Source: Solimonas sp. SE-A11 (lineage in GTDB: Bacteria > Pseudomonadota > Gammaproteobacteria > Nevskiales > Nevskiaceae). From it: a DNA stretch of 60,374 nt. The notes beneath the pieces are model-generated. The model made no database searches. It saw only the letters and a list, made by a program, of their open reading frames with translations, and was not told where the DNA came from. The translations under genes were made by a program, and so were the position numbers. The stretch is taken from the NCBI RefSeq assembly GCF_030345715.1, contig NZ_JAUASX010000027.1, positions 1 to 60,374 on the forward strand, given 5' to 3'. Shown here in pieces: positions 31,374 to 39,700 of this stretch (within the stretch, counting starts at the first letter, position 1; every line of letters starts with the position of its first letter).

Positions 31374-33923
31374 ATGATGGAGAAGATCAAGCCCGCGGCT
31401 CGCGCCGCGGCGTTGCTGCTGTCGCTGTTCAGCCTGCCGGCCTGGTCGCTGAGCTTCGACCTGGACGACAACGGCGAGTGGAACGCCGTGCTCAACACCA
31501 CCATCACCGCGGGCGCCGCCTGGCGCATGCAGGATCGCGCCAGCGACCTGGTGGGCAAGTCCAACCTGGACCCGAACGTCTGCGGCCGTGCCGCCAACGG
31601 CAATGCGGCCTACCAGGGCTGCCAGGGCCTGTTCCGTACCCAGACCTATCCCGCCACCAAGCTGGCCAACTCGCCCGGCCAGTTCACGGTGAACGCCGAC
31701 GACGGCAACCTGAACTACGACAAGCACGACATCGTGCAGGCGCCGCTGAAGATCACCCAGGACCTCACGCTGACGCATGGCGACTTCGGCCTGTTCGTGA
31801 AGGGCCTTTACTTCTATGACTTCGTCAACAACGACTTCATGGAGAAGCACCCCAACCGCATCACGCCGGAGAACATGTATGACGTGGGCGTGGTGTCGCT
31901 GCCGGGCCGCGAGGTGATCCCGCTGCCGCTCGGCCTGCCCAACCTGGCGTTGACGCAGCGCAGCGATTCGGTGGCCTGCCCGCCCTCGCGCAACCCCGGC
32001 ATCGGCCCCTGCGGCCTGGTCTACGGCCCGGGCGGCGTGGTGCGCAGCAAGCGCAGCGACAGCGAAACCCTGCGCCAGATCGGCACCGACCTGCAGCTGC
32101 TCGACGCCTATGTCTACGGCAAGCTGCCGCTGTGGGGCGACAAGGACCTCACGGTGAAGCTCGGCCGCCAGACCGTGAACTGGGGCGAGTCCACGCTGCT
32201 GGTGTTCGGCTCCATCAACCAGGTCAACCCGGTCAACGCCAACAACTTCTACCGCACCGGCTTCCTGGTGGAGGAAGTGTTCACCCCGGTGGGCATGCTG
32301 TACGCGTCCATGGAGCCCTTCGACGGCGCCACGCTGGAAGCCTTCTACCAGTACGAGTGGGAGCCGCTGGAAGCCCCGGCGCCGGGCTCCTACTTCGCCT
32401 TCCTCGACGTGGGCAGCAACAACGCCATCGACAACGTCAACCTCAGCTTCGGCGGCGCCGCGGAAGACCCCAAAGGTGTCGGCCGCCTGATCGACAACCC
32501 GCTGTCGGGCATCACCAACACCTCGCTGACCGCGCAGCGCCTCAAGGACAAGGAGCCGGACGGCGGCGGCCAGTACGGCGTGGCGCTGAAGTACTACTCC
32601 GAGGACTTCAACGCTGGTACCGAGTTCGGCTTCTACTTCATGAACTATCACGCGCGTAATCCCTACGTCAGCGTGATCTCGGTGGACCAGGCCTGCTCCA
32701 AGAACGTGACCAGCACCGTTGGCTTCATCCTGGCCTGCCCGGACGTACCGCTGCTGCACTCGGTGCTGAAGCCCAACGACCCGCTCGGCGCCACCAGCAG
32801 CGCGGTGCCCTTCGACAGCCTCAAGATCCAGCTGGAATACCCGGAGGACATCAAGCTGTTCGGCGTGTCCTTCAACACGACGCTGGGAGATTTCTCGCTG
32901 CAGGGCGAGGTGGCCTACCGCCCCGACGAGCCGCTGCAGGTGGACCTGGAAGACCTGGTGTTCGCCGGCTTCGGCCCCACGCTGAGCAACTGCCACCTGG
33001 CGCCCGGCTGCGCCGGCAGCGGCAGCCTCACCGGCGCGGCGCTGGGCGTGCTCGGCCCGCAGCTCTCCGGCCTGGTGGACCAGCTGCTGAACGGCCTGGG
33101 GATCAACTTCCTCGGTGGCATCGGCGCCAATCCGGACGGCTCCGTGAGCCTCTATCCGGGCAGCGACTACGTGGTGGACGCCAACGGCACCCCCGGCTCC
33201 TACAGCGACACCTTCGACCTGATCATCGGCCACGTGCCGGGCTCGGGCCGCGCCTTCCCGTCGTTCGTGATTCCCTACCGCGGCGGCGTGGTCGGCACCA
33301 ATCCGGCCAACAGCTACATCCGCGGCTGGGAGGAGTTCGACACCTTCCAGTTCAACCTCGGCGCCACGCACGTGGCCGGCGCCACCGACAACCCCTTCGG
33401 CGCCGACCAGGTCATCACCCTGTTCGAGCTGGGCGCCACCTGGGTGCCGGGCCTGCCGGACCTGGACGAGCTGCAGCTGGAAGCCCCGGGCACCTACACC
33501 CATGCCAGCGCCGGCGCGGACGGCAGCGGTGCGGACCGCTCGCAGCAGGCCTGCTCCACCAACCCGGCCTGCTCCTACGGCCCGGACGGCCTGCGCTTCA
33601 ACCCGCACCAGCAGGAACTGGGCGGTTTCCCGGACAAGCTGTCCTGGGGCTACGTGATCATCAGCCAGATCAAGTATGAATCCGTGCTGCCGGGTATCTC
33701 GCTGATGCCGCAGCTGACCTGGAAGCACGACGTGCACGGCACCGCTCCGGGCCTGGCGACCAACTTCGTGTCCGGACGCAAGAATGGCGACATCGGCCTG
33801 GAAATCCGCTACAAGTCCAGCCTGGCGTTCAATCTCGGATACACCTGGTTCACGGGGGGCGGCTCCTACAACCTGTATCGCGACCGTGATGCCGCACGCG
33901 CCTTCGTACGACTGCAGTTCTGA
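31374..33923 (+). CDS. DUF1302 family outer-membrane protein
   Basis: The 849-residue product has a Sec signal peptide (about residues 1-24, AAALLLSLFSLPAWS) followed by DUF1302: LSFDLDDNGEWNAVLNTTIT, GRQTVNWGESTLLVFGSINQ, and a beta-rich C-terminus ending in RAFVRLQF with terminal phenylalanine, as in outer-membrane barrels. DUF1302 genes usually sit next to DUF1329 genes, often with RND-type transporters and genes for hydrophobic-compound metabolism; the molecular role is not settled. The member here is longer than the common 550-650 residues, with insertions containing paired cysteines (ACPPSRNPGIGPCG, CHLAPGCAG). Start at 31374 or 31377. Confidence 0.9.
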   Translation: MMEKIKPAARAAALLLSLFSLPAWSLSFDLDDNGEWNAVLNTTITAGAAWRMQDRASDLVGKSNLDPNVCGRAANGNAAYQGCQGLFRTQTYPATKLANSPGQFTVNADDGNLNYDKHDIVQAPLKITQDLTLTHGDFGLFVKGLYFYDFVNNDFMEKHPNRITPENMYDVGVVSLPGREVIPLPLGLPNLALTQRSDSVACPPSRNPGIGPCGLVYGPGGVVRSKRSDSETLRQIGTDLQLLDAYVYGKLPLWGDKDLTVKLGRQTVNWGESTLLVFGSINQVNPVNANNFYRTGFLVEEVFTPVGMLYASMEPFDGATLEAFYQYEWEPLEAPAPGSYFAFLDVGSNNAIDNVNLSFGGAAEDPKGVGRLIDNPLSGITNTSLTAQRLKDKEPDGGGQYGVALKYYSEDFNAGTEFGFYFMNYHARNPYVSVISVDQACSKNVTSTVGFILACPDVPLLHSVLKPNDPLGATSSAVPFDSLKIQLEYPEDIKLFGVSFNTTLGDFSLQGEVAYRPDEPLQVDLEDLVFAGFGPTLSNCHLAPGCAGSGSLTGAALGVLGPQLSGLVDQLLNGLGINFLGGIGANPDGSVSLYPGSDYVVDANGTPGSYSDTFDLIIGHVPGSGRAFPSFVIPYRGGVVGTNPANSYIRGWEEFDTFQFNLGATHVAGATDNPFGADQVITLFELGATWVPGLPDLDELQLEAPGTYTHASAGADGSGADRSQQACSTNPACSYGPDGLRFNPHQQELGGFPDKLSWGYVIISQIKYESVLPGISLMPQLTWKHDVHGTAPGLATNFVSGRKNGDIGLEIRYKSSLAFNLGYTWFTGGGSYNLYRDRDAARAFVRLQF

Positions 33924-33954
33924 CGCACCCATACCTAGAATGAGGAGACGGAAG

Positions 33955-35307
33955 ATGCACAGCAGGATCACGATCACGGCGGCGTTGGCGGCCGCGCTGT
34001 TCGCCGGCGCGGCCGGAGCCAAGGTAAGCCCCGACGAAGCGGCCAAGCTGGGCCAGGAACTGACGCCGGTGGGTGCCGAGAAGGTCGGCAACAAGGAAGG
34101 CACCATTCCCGAGTGGACCCCCGGTAAGCAGCGCGGCGAGCTCAAGGGCGAGTACCCCAACAACCCCGAGACCGACAACGACAAGCCGCTGTACACCATC
34201 ACTAAGGCCAACATCGGCCAGTATGTCGGCAAGCTGAGCGAAGGCCACAAGAAGCTGCTCAACACCTACGACAGCTACAAGATGAACGTCTACTCGAGCA
34301 AGCGCGTCGTCGCCTGGCCGGACGTCATCTACCAGGCCACCGCCGCCAACGCCACCACCTGCGAAATGGTGGGCACCGACACGCCGAACAACTGCAAGCT
34401 GGGCTTCCCCTTCCCGATTCCCAAGAGCGGCGCCGAGCCGATCTGGAACCACAAGCTGAAGTTCCGGGGCGAGGCGGCCACGCGCTACAACAACCAGTTC
34501 ATCGTGCAGCCCAACGGCGCCTACCAGCAGACCAAGATCGTGGAGGACGTGACCTTCGGCTACGGCTCCATCAAGAAGTCGGTGCCGCTGACCACCACCT
34601 CCGGCGAGTTCCTGAAGTATCTGTCCAAGACGGTGGAGCCGCCGCGCATGGCCGGCACCTACATCCTGGTGCACGAGAAGGCCGGCACCGGCGCCGCCGG
34701 CCGCGCCGCCTGGCTCTACTCGCCGGGCCTCAAGCGCATCCGCCGTGCCCCCACGGTCTGCTGCGACAACCCGTACGAAGGCACCGACGGCCACCAGTTC
34801 TACGACCAGGTGGACATGTTCAACGGCGTGCTCGAGCGCTACAACTGGAAGCTGGTGGGCAAGAAGGAGGTGTACATCCCGTACAACTCCAACAAGATCG
34901 CCGGCAACACCATCAAGTACAAGGACCTGATCCGTCCCAAGCACATCAACCCCGAGCTGCCGCGCTACGAGCTGCACCGCGTCTGGGTGGTCGAGGCCAC
35001 GCTGAAGGAAGGCACCAGCCACACCTTCAAGAAGCGCCGCTTCTACATCGACGAGGACAGCTGGAACATCGCGATGGTTGACGACTACGACAACCGCGAC
35101 CAGCTCTACCAGTTCCAGGAAGGCCACGTCGGCTTTGCCGCCAACGTGATGGCCAGCTTCACGATCCCGGAAGTGATCTACCACTTCACCTCCGGCCGCT
35201 ACTTCATCACCGCCGCCTTCAACGAAGACAAGCCCTACGACCTCACCGTGAGCTTCGGCGACGACTACTTCAGTGCCAGCTCGGTACAGAAGATGACGAC
35301 GAAGTAG
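33955..35307 (+). CDS. DUF1329 family periplasmic protein
   Basis: The 450-residue product has a signal peptide (MHSRITITAALAAALFAGAA then GA, cleaved near residue 22) and a DUF1329 domain through its whole length (GKLSEGHKKLLNTYDSYKMN, FPFPIPKSGAEPIWNH, LYSPGLKRIRRAPTVCCDNP, DMFNGVLERYNWKLVGKKE). DUF1329 is related to the LolA/LolB lipoprotein-carrier fold, which fits a role in carrying a lipophilic molecule. A clear AGGAGACGGAAG ribosome site precedes the ATG. It lies 31 bases after the DUF1302 gene and is its standard partner. Confidence 0.93.
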   Translation: MHSRITITAALAAALFAGAAGAKVSPDEAAKLGQELTPVGAEKVGNKEGTIPEWTPGKQRGELKGEYPNNPETDNDKPLYTITKANIGQYVGKLSEGHKKLLNTYDSYKMNVYSSKRVVAWPDVIYQATAANATTCEMVGTDTPNNCKLGFPFPIPKSGAEPIWNHKLKFRGEAATRYNNQFIVQPNGAYQQTKIVEDVTFGYGSIKKSVPLTTTSGEFLKYLSKTVEPPRMAGTYILVHEKAGTGAAGRAAWLYSPGLKRIRRAPTVCCDNPYEGTDGHQFYDQVDMFNGVLERYNWKLVGKKEVYIPYNSNKIAGNTIKYKDLIRPKHINPELPRYELHRVWVVEATLKEGTSHTFKKRRFYIDEDSWNIAMVDDYDNRDQLYQFQEGHVGFAANVMASFTIPEVIYHFTSGRYFITAAFNEDKPYDLTVSFGDDYFSASSVQKMTTK

Positions 35308-35323
35308 GCCGCCCAGATCGGCC

Positions 35324-35356
35324 CCGTTCGCCCTGAAGTCCTGAGCCTGTCGAAAG
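35324..35356. repeat. dispersed repeat, copy 2
   Basis: CCGTTCGCCCTGAAGTCCTG followed by AGCCTGTCGAAAG is a copy of the palindromic repeat also seen at 11692, 35678, 43763 and 57156. Confidence 0.6.
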
Positions 35357-35384
35357 ATCGAAGCGTGAGCGACCAAATCGCACT

Positions 35385-35410
35385 CCCTCTCCCCGCCTGC
35401 GGGGAGAGGG
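35385..35410. repeat. CCCTCTCCCC hairpin repeat
   Basis: CCCTCTCCCC and GGGGAGAGGG are perfect 10-base arms around six bases. This is a common intergenic repeat type in GC-rich proteobacteria and could act as a terminator for the DUF1329 gene. Confidence 0.7.
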
Positions 35411-35514
35411 CAGGGGTGAGGGGCGTCCCAGGTACGTTCCGGGCGTGAAGCCATGAAACCGTGACTTGGCCACACTCAATCCTCGTCTGCACCCAATACC
35501 GGTGCGACGTCTTT

Positions 35515-35549
35515 ACGGAGCATGCCGGGGGGCTTGCTCCGTTTTTTTA
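35515..35549 (+). terminator. intrinsic terminator
   Basis: ACGGAGCA and TGCTCCGT pair around a 12-base G-rich loop and are followed by seven T. It is the clearest terminator after the DUF1329 gene, about 210 bases downstream of its stop. Confidence 0.7.
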
Positions 35550-35677
35550 TTCCCAACGATACGCAGCCGGTGGCGGGACCCTTCTCTCCTTGGCAGGAGA
35601 GAGGTGGCGAGGGAAGGTCTCCGGGGTAAGCAATGCATGGATCAATTGCCCGGGAGCGGCGTGAAGTGATTAGTCAA

Positions 35678-35710
35678 CCCGTTCGCCCTGAGCCTGCCGA
35701 AGGGTGAGCC
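35678..35710. repeat. dispersed repeat, copy 3
   Basis: CCCGTTCGCCCTGAGCCTGC followed by CGAAGGGTGAGCC; same family as copies at 11692, 35324, 43763 and 57156. Confidence 0.65.
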
Positions 35711-36286
35711 GGGGCAGTCGTGGAGTGCCTTGAATGGCACTCCACGCCGGTGAACGCCCGGCCATGGATGGCCGGGCAGGGGCTAAATCCGCAAGTGCAG
35801 TCTCGCCATGGACGGCGGCCCCGCAAAGATACGGAACTCCGTTATGAGTTCCAAGCACAAGCGCGCAAACTATTCCCATCGAGCCAGGCCCCACGTTGGA
35901 ACCCCAACGACCGAGGCCCACCGCATACCGGGAACGATCTCACCCACCCGGCCCATGCCCTCACGGCTCCCAAACTTCCCTGCAGTAGAACGATTGCCGG
36001 GCTAACCCAGTAGGGCTCTGCTAGCGCATCCGCGAACGAGTCCCGGGTCCGCCTGCTGTCGGTGCTCATTAACAACTTGGTATTGCTGCCCGCCGGGCCC
36101 CTCCACCAGGGGAGCCCGCGTAGCACAACGGGCGTGCCTGGACGAGGCGCCCGCGGTGACAACGGCTGGCCGCAAGGCCAGGTCTGGCACGTGGCGCGCG
36201 CCATCTCTCCGGAGGCGGCCCGGCGGAGCAGGTTTTTTGATTGCGAAAGGATTTTGTTGCCAGACCGCATTGCGATTGTTCGCGAC

Positions 36287-36307
36287 AGGCGGGTCTCGAC
36301 CCGCCCT
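36287..36307. repeat. REP-like palindrome GGCGGGTC
   Basis: AGGCGGGTC and GACCCGCC(C)T are inverted around TC. It sits exactly where the RAYT-like reading frame loses family similarity. Confidence 0.6.
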
Positions 36308-36309
36308 AC

Positions 36310-36415
36310 ACGGGCTATCCACGTGACCCACCAGCAGAGAGTTGTCTCGGCGGGCCAGCGTTACGGTGAAGAAGAAAGTGCCGCCTGCGGTTCTGGAGCG
36401 ACGGTATCGTGACAT
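36310..36415 (-). pseudogene. REP-associated tyrosine transposase (RAYT), N-terminal remnant
   Basis: Only about 33 residues are recognisable: MSRYRRSRTAGGTFFFTVTL followed by ARRDNSLLVGHVD, the characteristic first strand of RAYT/TnpA-REP proteins (Y1-type transposases that act on REP palindromes). Beyond this point the frame enters a palindrome (GGCGGGTCTCGACCCGCC) and the HUH histidines and catalytic tyrosine are missing. The gene is a fragment. Confidence 0.75.
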
Positions 36416-36436
36416 GGGTTTACGGTGCGGAGTCCC

Positions 36437-36465
36437 GCGTGGGCACGCTACGCTTTGCCCACCCT
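36437..36465. repeat. intergenic palindrome with TGGGCA arms
   Basis: GTGGGCACGCTACGCTTTGC then CCACCCTAC: GTGGGCA and TGCCCAC arms flank CGCTACGCTT. This is another widespread intergenic repeat type, here between the RAYT remnant and the small gene downstream of rhs. Confidence 0.55.
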
Positions 36466-36472
36466 ACACTTG

Positions 36473-36763
36473 TTAAGCATCAAATTCCGCACATCTTGTC
36501 CTTATCCAAGATGCCGAAGGGCTTTCCCGTTCTGCCTCCCATTCGGGGGGTAAATCTGCCACCTCGTTCAATGTTTCATCGAACGCAACAAGTATTCCTA
36601 CGCTCACGTGGTAGGGTTCATGTGGGTCCACATGATCATCTTTACCACACAGAAACTGCCAATCACCGTCTTCACGTGTGACTAGTAACACTGGTCTTTC
36701 CCGGCGAAATACGTGTCCACAGCAGAAAGCCCCAAGGCGATTGTCAAAAAACCTCTTGATCAT
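36473..36763 (-). CDS. Probable immunity protein for the RHS nuclease toxin
   Basis: A 96-residue acidic cytosolic protein with no signal peptide: GDWQFLCGKDDHVDPHEPYH and ADLPPEWEAERESPSASW are its most distinctive segments and resemble small conserved proteins seen next to polymorphic toxins. I cannot name its family with certainty. The ATG lies only four bases after the rhs stop, on the same strand, so the two are translationally coupled, as toxin-immunity pairs usually are. The function is inferred from position and size. Confidence 0.65.
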   Translation of the reverse strand: MIKRFFDNRLGAFCCGHVFRRERPVLLVTREDGDWQFLCGKDDHVDPHEPYHVSVGILVAFDETLNEVADLPPEWEAERESPSASWIRTRCAEFDA

Positions 36764-36767
36764 CTAG

Positions 36768-39700
36768 CTATCTCAAATTAGGTGGTATCCAGTCTTTTCC
36801 AAGTTCTTTGGCTCCTTTGGACCCATTGCAACCCTGACAGGAATTCGCAGCATTGTCATCCGATGTTGGACCGCCAAGTGACCAGGGAAGTACATGATCC
36901 GTTTGTGAGGAGTTTGGTTTTCCAGGCTCAGTGGTGGTCTTTACGCCACAGTAGACGCAGGTTGGGTCGCCATCAGCATCACGTGAACGGTCTCGGGCGC
37001 GTTCCCGTTGTCCTTTGTCAAACCGACGCTTTTTGTCTTTTTGCACATCTGATGCGGAGGGTTTATCCCCGTCATTGCTCGCCTCATTCATCATCGAGCA
37101 GTTGCCGTAATTCAGCGAGTCCGGCCTTTCACAGGCTGGCGCAGCGATGGGAGTTGGATAAAGTAAACACATCAACCCAATCGTTACCGGGTGCGGAAGA
37201 ATCCATGGCAGACGTGCTATAGCTGGGAATCCGGGCATTGGGAACACGCGAGGCGCTGCGACGGTTTCCAAGCCTAGCGGGTCGATATAGCTCAGCGGAT
37301 TGGCTTCGCCATAGAGATAGGTATTGATCCCCCCCGCCAACCCAATCGGATCACTCTGCACATACCTGCCGAGCGCCGGGTTGTAATCCCGATGCCAATT
37401 CTGGAACAGCCCACTCTCTGCATCAAACACCTGCCCCGGATGCCGCAGGTTGTAGGTGAAGGGCGTACCGGTGGAGAGCGGATCCTCATCCGGACTCGAT
37501 GATCCAAACGTAATCGTGTCCCACACCCACACCGGATCGCCGGCTTGGTTGTTGATCTGCCGGGGCGTATTCAGATGATCCGCATGCACGTAGTAGGTAT
37601 CGGAGCCCTTCACCACCGCGATGGGCGTATCGCCCATCCAGACCGTCTCCTGGATGGCATTGCCCGTGGCCGCGTCGTACTCACCCACCAGGTGCCCCGC
37701 CTCGTCATAGGCGTAGACCGTGCCGGTTCCTGACGCCGTCTTGCTCACCCGCTGTCCCAGGCCGTTGTAGACGTAGGCGGTGGCATCCACGCTGGTCAGC
37801 CGTCCGGTCTTGTCGTAGCCATAGACATGGCTACCGTCGGCGGTGAGGTTGCCATTGGCGTCATAGCTGAAGCTCTGCGTGACCGTGCCATCGGTCAGGC
37901 TGTCCAGCCGGTTGCTGGTCAGGCTGGTCGTGTAATCGGTGGTGCCGGCCGTACCGGACTGCTGGGTCCGGTTGCCGTTGGCGTCATAGCCATAGCCGAT
38001 GCTGAAGCTGGCGCCCAGATAGCTGGTCAGCCGGTCCAGGCTGTCGTAGCCGTAGGTCTTGCTACCGATCAGCTGGGACAGGTTGTCGTGAGAGAGGCCG
38101 GTGATGCGGTCCGCCGTGTCGTAGCCGACGGTCCCCAGGCTGTGCGCCGTCAGGCGCCCGGACAGATCAAAGCTCTTCTGCACTGCCTGGCCGTTGGCGA
38201 AGTCCCACTGGCTCACCCCACCGAAAGGTTCTTCGAGGAAGTTGCTAGCCACGGGGTTGCCGTCCAGCGTCATGCCGGTGAGGCGGTTGAGGTTCCAGGC
38301 ATAGCCAACGACCTTGCCGGAGGGCAGGGTCTGAGTGGCCAGGCGGCCCTGCGCGTCGTAGCTGTAGCTGGTGACCAGCGTACGGCTGCCCACGACCTGC
38401 GTCTGGCTGGTGACGCGGCCAAGCGCGTCATGGACCCAGGCCAAGCTCTGGCCGGTCTGCGAGATGCCGGTGAGCCGCCCTTTGCCATAGGTGCCTGCGT
38501 CGTAACTGTAGTTGATGGTGGGGCCGCCACTGCCGCTGTACACCGACTTCGTGAGGCGGTTCAGGGCATCGTAGGTATAGGTGACGACCTGGCCCTTGGC
38601 ATCGGTGCGGGTCTTGATGTTGCCGGCGCTGTCGTAGGTGGCGTTGCTGGTGCCGGTGTCCGGGCTTTGCAACTGGGTGACATCGCCGAACAGGTTGCGT
38701 GTGTAGCTGGTAACCAGGCTGCGTGGATCGGTGACGCTGGTCAGTTCATCGCGCGGGTTGTAGCCGTATTGCGTGACGCCATAGGCCGGGTCCGTGACGC
38801 TCATAAGGCGGCCGAGGGCGTCATAGTCGCTAGTGGTGGTCCGGCTGCCATCGACGGTGGCGCTGGTGAGGTTGCCCTCGCCGTCATAGCCATAGACCTC
38901 GCTCTGGCCATTGGCGCCCTGGAGTTCCTTCAACCGGCTGAGTCCGTCGTAGACCCGGGCCTGGCTGCGACGCAGGGTGTTGCCGTGGTCGTAGACCTGC
39001 TCGGCGGTGCGGTTGCCAGCCCAGTCCAGCGTGTATTCGATACGGTTGCCGTCCAGGTCGGCGATGCCGGTCAGGCGATGCGCGGCATCGTAGCTGTAGG
39101 CCAGCCAGGCGCCGTCGGGCGTGGTGACCTTCTTGAGTTGGCCCGCCTTGTCGTATTCGAAGCTGGTGGTTTCTCCGGCCGTGCTGCGGCTGGTGAGGCG
39201 CTGGCGAGGGTCGTAGGTCAGCAGGGTTTCTACCCCATTGGGGTCCAGGATGCGCAGCGGATTGCCGTGCGGGTCATGGTGCGTGATCTGGGTGACGTGG
39301 CCCAGGGGATTGGTAACGGTACTGACATTGCCCTGGCTGTCATAGGTGAAGCTGGTGATGTCGGTCGTGTCGGTGCGCGGGCCGTTGATGCTCGCCAGGT
39401 AGTTCTGGGCGTTGTAACTGTGAATCGTGCTGCGCGTGCCCCCACTGACGCTGATGCTATCGACGACCAATTGGCCCTTGCCGTTGTAGCCGAAGGTCTG
39501 CGTACGATCGGAGGCAGTGATGGCTGAGGGCTTGGTCCAGATGGAATTCCAACGTGTAGTGATGGTTCGAGCCAACGCGGTGCCTGCCGCTTCGGTGCGG
39601 CTCAGCTCCTGGCCAGTAATACCGTCATAGATGTATTCAGTTGTGGAGCCACGCTTGTCCACCTTGCTGGCAGGCCAGCCGTTGCTGTCGTAGGTGTAAG

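Larger units (their letters stand above)
35308..36472. other. 1.16 kb region without an intact gene, rich in palindromes
   Basis: Open frames here are short, lack family matches and run through inverted repeats, so I call none of them. The region holds two dispersed-repeat copies (35324, 35678), a perfect CCCTCTCCCC hairpin (35385-35410), an intrinsic terminator (35515-35549), palindromes at 35721-35744 (TGGAGTGCC/GGCACTCCA) and 35756-35777 (GCCCGGCCAT centre), the GGCGGGTC palindrome at 36287-36307, a remnant of a REP-associated transposase (36310-36415) and a TGGGCA repeat at 36437-36465. It looks like a decaying REP/RAYT landing zone. Confidence 0.7.

Noticed and set aside
31356-34265. 969-codon open frame on the minus strand opposite the DUF1302 gene
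   Set aside because: It has no family motifs, is rich in V, A, G, H and R as expected for the complement of a GC-rich gene, and lies opposite a well-supported signal-peptide protein.
35461-36013. short open frames of 60-100 codons on both strands
   Set aside because: They run through inverted repeats, overlap one another and lack ribosome sites or family similarity.
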